This document shows, one piece after another, positions 36,841-50,300 of a stretch of DNA of 64,000 nt (position 1 is the first letter of the stretch; each line of letters begins with the position of its first letter). The position numbers were made by a program, and so were the translations under genes. Under the pieces are notes generated by a model. That model was not told the DNA's origin. It searched no databases and saw nothing but the letters and a program-made list of their open reading frames with translations. This stretch comes from Antedon mediterranea (lineage: Eukaryota > Echinodermata > Crinoidea > Comatulida > Antedonidae), in contig NC_092671.1 in NCBI RefSeq assembly GCF_964355755.1, positions 935,001 through 999,000 on the forward strand, in the 5' to 3' direction.

Positions 36841-37000
36841 GCTGTATTCAACAATCACACTTAAATGAGATATTTCCTTTAAATATTAAGTGTTTCACTT
36901 GATTCAATAAATATTTAAGTATTTCCCTTAAATTTTATTCTCTTAGATTGGAAATTTTTGTAATTTTAAGGGTTTCCCTAGTGTGAATGGTGAATACAGC
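36841..37000. mobile_element. MITE family E between convergent genes
   Basis: The left end is gctgtattcaacaatcacac and the right end, inverted, gctgtattcaccattcacac. About 160 bp, AT-rich interior, no coding. It fills the gap between the poly(A) signals of the plus-strand model and the end of HUS1. A target duplication was not found. Confidence 0.75.
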
Positions 37001-37053
37001 CACGAGTTTCTCAATATTTGGAATGGTTGTTTTAGCAGTCTTTAGTAGATTTA

Positions 37054-40000
37054 TCACCCCTCCCACACAATGTGGTGTCCATTCAAATAAAAAAAGTCCA
37101 AATGATAATTTTTTAAATGCAACTTACTACAAATAATCTTTTGTGGATTTAGTTGTAGACCAGAAAAAAATGTCTGAAACCTCTTAATATCAATTTTGGC
37201 TCCAAACATTTCATCTTTATTTCTTGTTGAAACAGACGGTTCATCATCTGTAAAAAAACAAAAACAAAACAAGAGAAATGGTTTATTGGAGGTATGACCA
37301 GTGCCATATTGTCTGTGTTTTTTAATACCTTTTAACAGTTAAAAATAAGAGACTTAACAAACAAAAAAAGTTAAAAAGAACATACCAAAGTATTGAACTT
37401 GCAATGATTTAAAATGTGTGGAGACTGTGGCCATTTGACTTTCAACTTTTAATGTCATATCTCCATTTTGATTGGCTGAAAGTTCCTATGACAAATCAAA
37501 CAATCATTTCCAATTATAAACACAGTATTTTTGTGCATTCATACTATATTCACAAATAAGGTCCATTTATACTAAGACAATAACAATGAATGATATCTAG
37601 ATAAATATGCATTTTGCTTACATAGTGCCATCCACACTTAATCTGATCTTGCAAGTTTGGTTTTCTCTGGGAGGTAATGCAAGGTTGTACATTTAATGCA
37701 AGTAACTTCAACAATTTTAACAACAAAAATGACAGATCATCCAAACTGTCACTAATGATTTGTAAAATACACCTTTGCATTCATTGAACTTCTTTTATCA
37801 TAACTCACCAGATAACTTCCAATATTCTTCATTCTTTCCACAACGTTTTTGAGGAATTTTAGAGATGGCATATTAATGCTTACCTATAACAAATATTAAA
37901 ACACATGTAAATTTATCAAAAACACATAGAGTAGAACCTCTTTAGGACCGTTCAAAGTTTTCTCTTAAAGGGGAGGTTGGCTGTAGTGCTAACAAAAATT
38001 CCACCTCATTCACTTCCTGTTAATATGGATGTACTAAAAGGGATATTCTACTGTCTAAGCCTTAAGCTTTGTCTAAATTGTATGTGACAAAATAATGTGC
38101 CCATATATGGACATGATGACATCATATCACTACCATATTTGGGCACACTAGTATGATAGTGTAGAAAGAGCATAAAAGATTGTGCTGGTATTTATGTACT
38201 AATTACTTTTACATTACAATTATAAATTGATTAATTGGGTACATTCTCTATTGTATCATGTATAAAAGATAACATTAATGAATTTAATAATGTTGATTTT
38301 GAGAGTAATTTACTTAAAATATTTGATAGATTACATCAAAATCCGGAATAGTTGGTTCCTGAAAATCATCCCACAGACGTTTTGGTATAACATTAACAGG
38401 AACATCATGATTCACATTTCTGCTATGTCCACTTACTGAACACTAAAGCAAAAAAAAAGAAGATAAATTGGTTCATTCACTGAATAAGCTGTGTGTTTTA
38501 ATGTTATTCTAATTTTCTTCTACAGCCAATATTAATAGATTTGACATTTGAAAGTACTGTAAATAATAATACATTGTTCTTATATAGCTGCACTTAATGC
38601 ACAAAGTAATTGATAAAAAAAAAAATTAGTCAAAGAAATAAATCAATGATGAATAAGACAAAAGATAAAACAAAATGATATTTAAATTGAAAAATACATA
38701 CCAGCTCAACAAAAAATGTGAGACATGGACTTAATTTTTTAGTGAGCTTTATTTTGAGAGATTTAGCAAATTGTGCTGTTTTGGCAGCTCTGACTAAATC
38801 ATCTGGGGTAACTTCAAGGTAGATTTCATTTGCATCTGAAGATACTCCCTCCATATTGAATTCATCAAAAAAATTACTCTGAAAAGAAGAACACTTTACA
38901 ACATTATTACATATTATCATTAGTAATAATAATTATTACATACAATATTACAGTGCCATATTGATTAATTGTTTGCATTATTAAAGGGGGGTATAATCAC
39001 AACATGAACGATGTACAGTATTGAAGGTCGACTCGACCTACCGGAATTGTATAGATGATAATAATAGCTCGAATGAGAGAGTTGGAATATTTGTATACAT
39101 AAGTATTGCTAATTTTAACAAGTGTAGCCTATAGTAAAAGGCCTGGTAGTATCAATTCGTATAGGGTCTACTACACTAGCTAGCTCACTTGGTTGTTGTT
39201 TGACAAGGGAGAGAGATGTAAATTAGTTGACAACACAACGTACATGACGTCAGAGTTTGGAATCCACTGCTGATGACATGATTTTGTGGATATCTCATGA
39301 TTATTAATGAGCTTCCCTAAGCTGCTGAAAAACAGACTTTCCATGAATTTACCCTAAAATGTATATGAAATTTAATTTTTTTTATTTCTCGTTATTACTT
39401 CTTCATTCTGACATGTCTATATTGTTATATTTTTTATTTAATAAATAAACGATATTTAAAAACAATTTTAAACCCAGAATCCCCCTTTAAGGGCATGTGA
39501 CGCAGTGTGTTACTAGATACTTTACTTACATTTGCCTCTCTCCACCCAGGTGTACAAAAGATCAAGACACAATTTTGTGCTGATTACTATCTGCATGCAT
39601 TTGGGAGTATGTTTCCAGGCGTGTTTAATTAAAAATAATAATAATATGTACACCACTTAGAACATTTCACAACATTAGGCACATCTAGGATATTTATTAT
39701 TATTATTATTATTAAACATGGTGAATAAACACTACTGTACTACTAGATAAACTTAACTATGTTAAATGTGTTTCACCATGCAATGTGCATACTTACAGCT
39801 GTTACTTCGCACCAGATATTACCCTTGCATACATTATCATTGAGGATGAAAAACATTTTATCTTCTGTTATCCGCAAGACACAAAGGTGTGTCATTTTTG
39901 CTATTGTTGTCAAAACTCCTACCAACAACAAAAAATGAATAATATTAATAGGCTATTTTATTAATTAAAAAAAAGGTATATTTATACTATAATTTATAAA

Positions 40001-40369
40001 TTAATAAATTAGGCCTCTTCTATATAGGTAGTAAGCTTAACTATGTATGGCTAAAAGAGTCCTAATAAATGTAGTCAAATTAATGTTTTTCCTTTCCGTA
40101 GGTTAGCTAGGCCTAGGCCTCATTCATTGACGTAGCACTCACACGCTGCTGCCGCCGCAGACACTGTCACTCCACTCTCTCTCTCTCTCCCCCTGCTGGC
40201 CCTGATGAGGAACATGTCATCGGTCCGTCGGGACGATTCAGCCCATTCGACTAGGCCTAGCTGGGTAGCTATGTCTTGAGGGCCTATATCATGTAATATA
40301 TTAGGTTTATGACTTACGGATAAATCGATCTATGCATGCTACATCAACAACTTTAGCTCTAAATTTCAT
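37054..40369 (-). CDS. HUS1: HUS1 checkpoint clamp component
   Basis: HUS1 is the subunit that joins RAD9 and RAD1 in the ring-shaped 9-1-1 clamp, which is loaded at damaged DNA to activate ATR/CHK1 signalling. Seven exons read from high to low: 40318-40369, 39797-39918, 38702-38878, 38335-38442, 37809-37883, 37386-37485, 37054-37247. All junctions are GT-AG and phases agree, giving 275 residues (family about 280). Recognisable blocks are the N-terminus [37 protein letters not shown] followed by a [15 protein letters not shown] stretch; [20 protein letters not shown]; and LNPQKIIC near the end. In the last exon a perfect donor gtaagt occurs at 37122-37127, but reading through it keeps spaced K, H and D residues that fit the family's C-terminus. 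I therefore keep the unspliced end; the final about 10 residues are divergent. The start is the conserved MKFRAK. Confidence 0.93.
38062..38173. mobile_element. MITE family A, copy 7 (HUS1 intron)
   Basis: ttaagctttgtctaaattgt, then atatatggacatgatgacat, then gtatgatagtgtagaaagag. It lies in the HUS1 intron between 37883 and 38335. Confidence 0.8.
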
Positions 40370-40909
40370 ATTTTTGCTCTTTCTCAGCTAAGCTCAGGCC
40401 TACAACATCAAACTTGCCGCCGCGATGTGCGATTTGTAATGTTAATTTGGTTGTGAGTAACATACGAATTAAAGGATATGACGGATTCGATAACTCCGAT
40501 TTACTTCAATCAATCTTTGGTCAAAATTGTCTTAAAAAGTAAGAAAAATAATAAATATAAATCAATCATAATAATAATAATATTGTTAAAGTAAGTTATT
40601 AGATATTATATAATATTGGATATTTTGTTTGAATGACATTAACGAGAGTTTGTGTGTAGTATCATATTTTACACCATGCATACATTTTGTTCAAGAACTC
40701 TTTCTATATCGATCCTCGAAAACTGTATTATTTTTAAGTTTCACGACCAACTATAGCCAAAAATAATCTAATTTTGTTATTGATAATATATAATGAAATT
40801 TGCACAAATTTAACAAAAATATTTGTTTTTAAAAAGACTATCATTGTCAGATGTTAATTTACAGTACCTAGTGGTTAAGTAGATATGTTATTAGTTTCCC
40901 ATGATGCCC
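40370..40909. promoter_or_regulatory. HUS1 upstream region
   Basis: The 540 bases upstream of the HUS1 start codon. The first 70 are less AT-rich (cttgccgccgcgatgtgcga at about 40411-40430), then AT-rich. No TATA box is placed with confidence. The promoter role is inferred from position only. Confidence 0.35.
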
Positions 40910-40982
40910 GACCCTGTGGCCTAATGGATAAGGCGTCAGCCTCCGGAGCTGAAGATTGTGGGTTCGAGTCCCATCAGGGTCG
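40910..40982 (+). tRNA. tRNA-Arg (anticodon CCG)
   Basis: A 73-base cloverleaf. The acceptor arm gaccctg (40910-40916) pairs with cagggtc (40975-40981), with discriminator g at 40982. The D-arm region carries the A box tggcctaatgga. The anticodon stem tcagc/gctga encloses loop ctccgga, so the anticodon is CCG, reading CGG arginine codons. The T arm has gggttcgagtccc, a perfect B box. No intron. A T-run (atattttttttt) right after the gene is the pol III terminator. Copy number elsewhere in the genome is unknown. Confidence 0.96.
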
Positions 40983-40984
40983 AT

Positions 40985-40994
40985 ATTTTTTTTT
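40985..40994 (+). terminator. Pol III terminator of tRNA-Arg
   Basis: An uninterrupted T-run begins a few bases after the tRNA 3' end, the usual pol III stop signal. Confidence 0.85.
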
Positions 40995-40999
40995 CATTT

Positions 41000-41824
41000 T
41001 ACTTTCTCATTGATAAAATTGTGGAACTCTTATTAAAAAAAACCAATAAATAGCATCCAATTCTTTTTTATTTAAAAATATCCATTAAACTTGCTTCAAT
41101 CCTTGGCACACTCAAAGTTTAGGTATTTTTTTAATGTTGCTAAAATTAATAAAATAAAATAAATAATAAATAACAACAAAACACTGGATTCTAAACGAGT
41201 TACAGTCTCAGCTCATTCAATCCTGCTTGATCTGGGGGCGTAGGTGTCCTGGGGGCATACAAGATAAACTAATGAGAGATGAAACGTACGTGGGAATAGC
41301 CATTGAATTTATTTAACATTCTTTGTGTACATTAGTAAATTTAATCATCATTTTTGCATAATAAATATTCTTTATGGTCGAAGGTTTACAATACATCGCC
41401 ATCTATAAACACACGCACACACATAATTGTTTTAAGCTAAGTTGGATTTGGTTTGGCCTATGAACGAACTAAACAAGTTTGTTTCTCAAGTTCAGCATCT
41501 TGTACTTGTTGACAGATTAAAAAGTAATACAGCGACACTACATTTATTCCACAATGTACCAATTCTCTGCTGAATTTGCAAAATAAAATCTGTAATACAG
41601 TAAACAATAATGCTACAGTAGGACAACCTCTCACCAAAAATGTGTCCAGTTTTCTCTAGTGGGAACCATGCCCTAAATATGAATTAATTTATCATTAAAG
41701 AAAACTACAAGAGAAAGTGGTGCTTGAATACAACATAGGTATCAGCATACCTGCACAAGAACATTGTACTGGTTTGGAAGACTAACATCATTGTCCACTA
41801 TTATATAAATAGCAACAGAAAATA
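41000..41824. other. Intergenic, with a MITE C remnant
   Basis: tctagtgggaaccatgccct at about 41655-41674 matches one terminal repeat of MITE family C (33639-33825) without its partner. Otherwise nothing is recognised. Confidence 0.5.
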
Positions 41825-42331
41825 AAGGTCTGTAATGCTGTGGCATGTGTACAGATACAAATAAAGGTCTGTAATGCTGTGGCATGTGTACAGATACAAA
41901 TAAAGGTCTGTAATGCTGTGGCATGTGTACAGATACAAATAAAGGTCTGTAATGCTGTGGCATGTGTACAGATACAAATAAAGGTCTGTAATGCTGTGGC
42001 ATGTGTACAGATACAAATAAAGGTCTGTAATACTGTGGCATGTGTACAGATACAAATAAAGGTCTGTAATGCTGTGGCATGTGTACAGATACAAATAAAG
42101 GTCTGTAATACTGTGGCATGTGTACAGATACAAATAAAGGTCTGTAATGCTGTGGCATGTGTACAGATACAAATAAAGGTCTGTAATGCTGTGGCATGTG
42201 TACAGATACAAATAAAGGTCTGTAATGCTGTGGCATGTGTACAGATACAAATAAAGGTCTGTAATGCTGTGGCATGTGTACAGATACAAATAAAGGTCTG
42301 TAATGCTGTGGCATGTGTACAGATACAAATA
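41825..42331. repeat. 39-bp minisatellite, 13 units
   Basis: Unit: taaaggtctgtaatgctgtg followed by gcatgtgtacagatacaaa. Only a g/a change (aatgctg or aatactg) separates units, so the array is young or homogenised. Frames of about 170-190 codons open on both strands because 39 is divisible by three. These are not genes. Confidence 0.97.
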
Positions 42332-44026
42332 TTCGACAGTATGGTGCAGTATAGCTGTCATTAATAATCTATAAGTAAAATATATTTATGATGTATAGTA
42401 CATTAATTAATTTATTTCTAGCAAAGATTTACTGTTAGAAATACACAATATACAATGGAAAAATAGTGCAGATTGAGCATATATTATTTCAGTATAAGGC
42501 GGGGAATGTTTAAATGTGTTGAGACGCTACAAGGGGGTGACTTATGATTTCACCCGAATAAAGATGAAAAAAATTTTTTAAATATATGTCTCTGTTAAAA
42601 CATTTATTACTTTGAAGGGAGGTAATGGAAGAGAAAGGATTAGGAAGAGAATAGAGGGAGGGGAGAGGAGAACTGAAGGAAAGAATGGGAAGAATTGAGA
42701 TGAAACCATTAGTTTGTTATCAAATTAATTCATTACAACCTTTCTGAGACATAACCCAAATCCATGTTAATATTACTGTACGTGTAAAACAAATGCCATT
42801 CCTCCAAACACAATTATAAATCAAGAATTTCATCTATGGAAACAAATAGTATGAATAAACTATTGTTACTAAAATGTATTCTTTCAGTAATTATTATGTG
42901 TACACCTTTTAATTACGATTCTACACCAGTTTTCAACCAGAAATAATCAATACACGAGTTGATATATATATATATTATATAGACACATACACATATATTT
43001 ATACAGTTCATCACAAAAATAGGTATCTGAAAAGTGCAATAACTCACATACTTCTGGTTAAACAATATCTACATTATTTGGTTCAATTTAAAACGATGAT
43101 TTAAGTTAGAAAATAACTGTTATTTAAAACCAATTTATGAGGAATTTAATATATTGCTACCGAGACGTTCCCTCCTGCCAAACTATAATACAAACATATT
43201 AAACAAATACATAAAGGTAATTAAGTCATTTTAATATAAAATATCAATAAACATGCAGTCGATTATATTGAGGTAAAAAAATGAAGATTTATTATATAAA
43301 AGTTAATTTGATGGGATGCCAGTAAATCAACAAGTAAAATGATAAAGTATAGTTTTATTATTACGGTATTCAACCAAACAATATATTTTGAAACTGAAAA
43401 TAGTAAATACTGTGAAATACACTGAAGATAACTCCATCTTATGTACATGTTACAAATGCATAGTGTCAAGTTTACATTTTTTGGTCAACAAAAAAATAAA
43501 TTTACTTTTAGTTACAATTATAACGTAAATTGTATTAACCTGAATAAATCTAAAATTTGATTAGTTAAATAATCACTTGTATTTCTTGTGCCCTGATTGG
43601 ATAAACTTTCATTTTGCAGAAAAATGTTTCATAATTAGAATTGATTTCATTGGAATTGTACCAGTTTGGTCATGATATGAATAATATAAATAATTTGTCA
43701 GCACATTATAAAATAATTGTTTTATGTATCTCTTTTTGTCTAATATAGTAGGCTAAATATAGTTCATAATTGTAATAATCTGATAACAATACATAGCACA
43801 TGGTTTCTATGACAACATGGCTAAATATCTATCTTCATCACATGACCAACAATATATTACCACAACTTTGTTACATCACAAACATTGCAATATTTATACC
43901 AATTAAACTATGTTAATATATATTTCATTTGTTAAGTGTATTCCATCACCAATAATCAAACTTATTACTGTTAACTATTACTCATAAAATATAATATGCC
44001 TGTAGAACGATATCCTAAGTGTCATT
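42332..44026. other. Intergenic / 3' flank of myosin V
   Basis: AT-rich. It presumably contains the myosin V 3' UTR just below 44027. An aggagagg purine-rich patch lies at 42615-42685. No further gene is seen. Confidence 0.4.
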
Positions 44027-47000
44027 TTATATACAATGTACGTAATTCAGACCGAATTTGGCAGGAATTGAAATTTCGTTTAGAAGTACCGACGATGGGT
44101 TGTATGGAAATGTTACTGGAATTTGATGTCGAGCGTCGATCAGAAGCTGAGCTTCACGTTTCGCGTCTCCACGGTTCTTTAATTTTTGCTGAACTTGTCG
44201 AATGAAAGATATTTCTGTCCTTGATTCGTATTCATCTGGTGTGTACAGGCTCAAGATTTTGACGATCTATAATAATATTAAAATGTAAACACTATTAACA
44301 GAAAACAGTTTCAGTAATGATTCGACTTTGCATACATTTTGGTGCTGAATTCACTTTTCAAATAAAAGGAAATAAAGTAAACTTGTGATGTTGTGGCTAT
44401 GATACAACAAACAAATAATATTTGAATATGGCATCATTATTTCAATTTAATTTAGAGAGAGTAACCCTACCAGCTGAATCGGCAGGCCCTCTTTAAAATG
44501 ATAAAATAAAAACATTTATACCAAATTAAACTCTTTACAAAATAAAGTACAATATAAAAATCAAACAATTTACAATAGAATATGTTTTCTAAACTAAAAT
44601 TTAAAGGAATTCATATTGGAAGACTCTTTTAAAACAGCTCAACAAAAACTAATGATTGAAACCTACCTGAGTGGTTGTCAGCATGCTACATGTATCACAG
44701 ATCAACTTGACGTCATCATCTGTACGTTTCTTGACCTGTAGTAGCTGGGCTACCTGGACGAGTGGTTCTAGTATGTTCTCCATCCCTTGGTCAAACATGT
44801 TGTTTGTTCGTAACCACTCTTCCAATTCACTCAAATTGTAGCGGATTTGAACGCCCTTTGACCAGTGACACATTTCTTTGCGTAGCAACAGGTTGTTTAT
44901 TGTTGTTGAGGTAACAAGGTAGAATGTCTAAATAAGAACAAGAAAAAAGGAGATATTTGATCACAAAAAAACTTTCATTCTTATATTTTTCAAAACATTA
45001 ATGATATTCTCTGCTTTATAAATGGTAAATGCAGTACATGGATCCCACAACATAACATAAGATAAATGAACATGAAATTTCATTTCCTTGATGCTTATCA
45101 TAGGTCATTGGTAAAAAATGTTTTAAAAATTAAGGTAAATTGTATCTACATTTTCGTATATTAACTAATGAAAAAAAACTGTAAATAACAATGGTAACAT
45201 TACCTGTTTCATAACTTGTCGTATGAGTTGAGGGTCCACTCCATGGGAATTCATAACAGCAAGGTAGATTGACAACTAAAAACAAAAAACAAAATATGAT
45301 TATTTGTATTTGATAAGGTTTAAGTAAAGAGTGCTATTTCTTTCCATAGATGAGTTTACAGAGCCAGTTCACATTGATCCCGGATACCGGTCTAGTGGCC
45401 GTTCACACTAACTCATTAATCTTACCTGTTTTATAATTGATTCAATGGAAACATTCCTCATTTCTTGTTGTGGATTATTAACACTACTTGAACTTCGACC
45501 TCTCATTCCTGTTGGCTTGTTGGCTGTTAATCCAGCACTGTCACTTTCTAACATTGCAGGAACTAAATAAACAAAATAATATTCGTACCAATTAGAAAAA
45601 TAGGGAATCATAGTTCAATCAACCAATAGATAGAGGTTGGCTATCCAAAGATAAACATATGGATTATTCTAAATGTAGCTGGTTACATACCTATCATTGG
45701 TTGCACTTGGTTTTCAATGATCCTTACTAACATTTGATAGATATGTACAGCTAGATCATTCAATACACGACGATACTCAGACAAGTCAAAGTTCCGTAAG
45801 CAGTGCTCATTCTGGAAGTCTGAATTTTGTGACGAAAAACTCTATACACGCACAAGAACAATTATTAGATCATTAAATCATGAAGAAGTAAATAACATTA
45901 TTGTGAATTTATGACTGTGTAGAAGGTTGTGAGACATTTGTAGCAAAAGCACATGATCTTAATTATCAAAATAAATGTTTAATAATAAATGTAGTATAGA
46001 TATGTAGTTCAGAAAACTAGCATGTAGTCATATCAAAAGCACCAACCGACACTTTCACCTCACAAGTGTAGACAAGTAGGCCTTTAAAACACAAGGATAA
46101 AGGTCAAAGGTGAATATATTACCTGTTCTCCGCTGTATTGCTTAAGGTTATGGAGCAAACGACATGTATTTGTCAACCAGAAAGAAACATACTCAAATTC
46201 TTCAAAATGTTTCTATATTGAATAAATCATATACAACATTTAAAAAATTTACATTACGACATTTAAGGTGTTGAGAATTTGTCAAATAAAAGATTTGGAG
46301 AGCTATTCACATATAACATATAAAAACCAGTTTGTTCTTTCCTACCAAAGTAGTGCAATTTGTATCATCATAATAATGAACCAACTGATCAAAATTGGAT
46401 AAAATTAATAAATTACAGTACTGTGTTGGGAATGCTGCTAAATATCAGATATAATGTTGAATCTTACTTTGACTGTCTTCTTAATTCCATTAATGACCCC
46501 AGTAAGTAACATCTTAATTTTGTTGTCATTGTTAATGTAGTCAGCATGCCTGACGCACATGAATATAATGTAGGCTGGTAGACCAGGTAGATAGCCATCC
46601 GCCATCTTGGGCTTGAAATCTGACAAATAAAATATACATACATTCCGTGTTAAAGTATCTACAAAGCTGAGTTTATCAATAGAGCTCTTGAAGGGGTGTC
46701 CCCTAAATAGGGCTGTCTCAAAGAAGGGTTATACTGTAACTGTCTATTCTGATATAAGTGTCTAGTAGAATTATGCAACAGTAAAGCAAGCTCCCACGCT
46801 CATAACCAAACTTACCTATAATAATATTTTTGATTAGCCTTGGTTGATCATCTGCCTGGTACTCAATAATTCCCATCAGGTCACGTTCTTTGTGGCGTAC
46901 TGCTGGGCCATGATTTGGTGTGCCCATGTCATGGTGATTTGCTAAAATTGACACCGGCGAGTCTGTTGTAGGCGTAAGACCAGGAGCTGCAAAATAAGTA

Positions 47001-47346
47001 ATTTAAATGTTACTTAAAAATTGATATTTTATATCTTTTGAGAGTCTAATGATTTCTAAAGCCCTTTCTACACTATCAAACTAGTTTGAAAGTGTGATGT
47101 GCCCAAATATGGTAGTTATATGCTCAAATATGATAATGATATGATATCATGTTCACATATGGGCATGTTACATTTTTTTGTCATATAAAGTTTGATAGTG
47201 TAGACAGAACTTTATATTCTGTTCACACACAAATATCTTTACTTACATGGTTCGCCAACTGACGTCAGTTTCTTGTGAGCTGCCTTCAACTGTTTCTTCA
47301 ATTTCTTCACATTCTTTTCTAGATATTCATTTTGTTCCATCAAATC
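44027..47346 (-). other. MYO5: Myosin V exons: globular tail with DIL domain
   Basis: Exons 47247-47346 to 44027-44266 encode the cargo-binding tail. Landmarks: [60 protein letters not shown]; a Ser-rich loop ([11 protein letters not shown], 45426-45562) at the place of the known phospho-loop; [40 protein letters not shown]; and the end [18 protein letters not shown] before a TAA stop at 44027-44029. In the family this tail binds cargo adaptors and folds back to inhibit the motor. Confidence 0.94.
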
Positions 47347-50300
47347 CTGAAATAAAAAAATGAATAATGAAAATTTTAATAATGTAATCAAATGAATTTA
47401 AAAAATATTTTCTTATTCGCAGGTTCAGCTGGAAGGGCTCTCTAAATAAAGTGAAAATAAATTCTTTATAAGGGCTATTTACGATACCATAAGTTAATGC
47501 AAAATAAATATCAGTTATGCACCTAAAATAGTTGTATTCTGTTTAATACTTCTTTTCTCCATTAATGTAATACTTTGAATTGAACAGATACAATGGAATT
47601 GATTCTAAATTCATAATAAATATCCCTGTCACATCATCTAATTAAACTTTGGAAAGATGAAGCACACACAATTGTATGCCCTTAAGCATTAGACAGAAAA
47701 CAACAGCAATATGACATGTTCATTTTGTTAGTAAAAGAACTCTTTTGGATGAAAGATGTATGAAGAAGATTCAGGAAAAGGTGTGAATAGAAAGAGCTTT
47801 AATTTTATTTAAACTAAAGGAAGGTAAGAACATTGAGCGCAGGATGTGGTGTTTTTTGCGGTCAGTCTTGCAGCTTTTATGGAAAAGGGGCAGGTAGAGG
47901 AAAAGGGCAAACATCATGTGTGGTACTTTGCTTGGCTGGAATAAGTGGAAAGTCCTGTTATAGAAGGATTTTTCACATTAATATTTAACAAATTCTACTC
48001 AATTAAAAACAAAGATATCTAAGCAACATAAATATAATAATATATAAGTATTAACAATCAATAATTAATATTGATTAATAATATGTTTATATATCATTGC
48101 ACTGAAATGTAGCATTTGATAATGATAATAATGACGATGATGATTGTTTTATTTAAAAAAATGTTAAAATTGAATAATGTAGAAAGGCAGCAAATGTGTT
48201 TCACATCAAAACCTTGGATAGGGCATTAAAATGTTAAACACAAATTGAGAGACAAACATCTAAAAGCGGTATATAACTATAAACACTTAACATAATTGGA
48301 ATCTATTACTTAAAGATGTTCTGGGTTTAGAGTGTATCTGTGCTTTAAAGCTTTTTCTACACTATCAAACCTTTTTTGACAAAAACATGTGATGTGCCCA
48401 TATAACATGTACATAATTATCATATTTGGGCAAATCACACTTTTTTGTCAAACTAGTTTGATAGTGTAGACACAGCTTAAAGTAATGCAAGGTTTATTTT
48501 CAACAAAAAAAGCTAATAATTAAAACGTAATTGATCTAAGTTGACATGTTCTGTATTCAAATCATTATAGACAATGTGTTAGGTACCGACTACTCTAGAT
48601 ATTTGATTACTAAACAATCTCCACATGTTACACAATATATAAATGTTTACAATGTCATACCAAATTCTCCCTAACACAAAGACGCATATGCTAAGGTAAA
48701 AAAACAAAGTTAAATACTGTATATTATATGTAATCATGCAATCATATCTAGTGGTTAAATATATAATAATATGATTTTTACAAATTGTTAAATATAACAA
48801 ATACATTCACATGATATATAGGCTATTGAGTTAGTTAGGCCTATTATTTACCATCCCTTCCAGTGCTGTTGAAACTGTTCATATACTGTACATATCATAT
48901 ACTACTGTATGTAATGTTAGCCTGGAGTGGTGTATGTACTAACAGTAGTATGTAAAAGGCAGCAGCAGAATGCTATGACTTGATACTATTTATTAAATGT
49001 CATTAACACATTACTCATAAACAAATATAGAATATTACTCTTTCACATCAAAACCTTGGAGTTTTCACACACCAGAGTACGAGTTGACGCCCCAGTGTGT
49101 GAAAACGTCATAGAGTTTTCACACACCAGAGCACGGGTTGACGCCCAAGTGTGTGAAAACGTCATAGAGTTTTCACACACCAGAGTACGGGTTGACGCCC
49201 CAGTGTGTGAAAACGTCATAGAGTTTTCACACACCAGAGTACGGGTTGACGCCCCAGTGTGTGAAAACGTCAGAGTTTTCACACACCAGAGTACGGGTTG
49301 ACGCCCCAGTGTGTGAAAACGTCATAGTTTTGTTAGGGGTAAACGAACAACATTATAATATAAGCTAAAACTACATATATTATAGATACCTAAATGAAAT
49401 AACAATACTGTATTGACACAATTTCTAATCTAACATTTGTTTGATACGTACCATATTTTCTGTCGTCAACCGTGTGATCTCGTGTTGCGCAATGGCATTC
49501 ACACGATCCTCTGGTTTCAATTTCAAATTCTGTGGACGAAATTTTAGAATGTTTTTTTAAAGTTATGATGATAATGGTAATGATAAAGCCGACATCATGG
49601 TGATGATAATGGTGATGACTTTGATGATGATAATAAAGACAATACTTGTCTTCTGTGACAACAACTTTATGATTCTTACCTCTCCAATAATTTCTTGTTG
49701 TCTGTCATTGTCTTTCATTACTTTCTTCACTTCTTCTTTCAATTCCTTTACTTCATGTTCGTGGTTCTTTGTCTGTGCTTGTAACTCTTTTTCAAGAATT
49801 CTAAAAAAAATGCAAAACATTTTTATAAAAAAGTCACTTTTGTCACCATAAATAACATTTATGGAGAGTGATGGAAAATACTTGATGATGATGATTATTA
49901 ACCTACAATAGAATAAAAACCATACTGATATGAGGTGAAACAATGCTTAATGTAATTGTTCAAATATTATGTATTTCTTACAATGAATTTAAATTAAATA
50001 ATATATATATTGATAATAGAAACATTTTTAAAAGGCATAAATCATGTAATAGTATAGCAACATCCAAAAGACATTCTTAAGATGCATTGTACCAGTTGAC
50101 TACTTAAGTCAGTCATAAAGTTAAGTACGAAAGTAGATGTAACAGAATCCCTAGAATCAAATTATTAGAGTGCATGCAACATGCATTCTATACAAACAAG
50201 ATATGCCCTTTATGTAGATTGTCTTATTTGCATAAATGCAAATGCTATTTTTGGAGGTTTACACCTTCATACATTACTTAAGGTACTTATAATATTAAAA

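Noticed and set aside
41742-42364. Three overlapping 170-190-codon frames
   Set aside because: All lie on the 39-bp minisatellite; open frames follow from a period divisible by three.
44649-44888. Candidate independent small gene
   Set aside because: It is part of the myosin V exon 44667-44927.
49043-49301. Frames across the hairpin minisatellite
   Set aside because: Repeat-driven frames on both strands within a myosin V intron.
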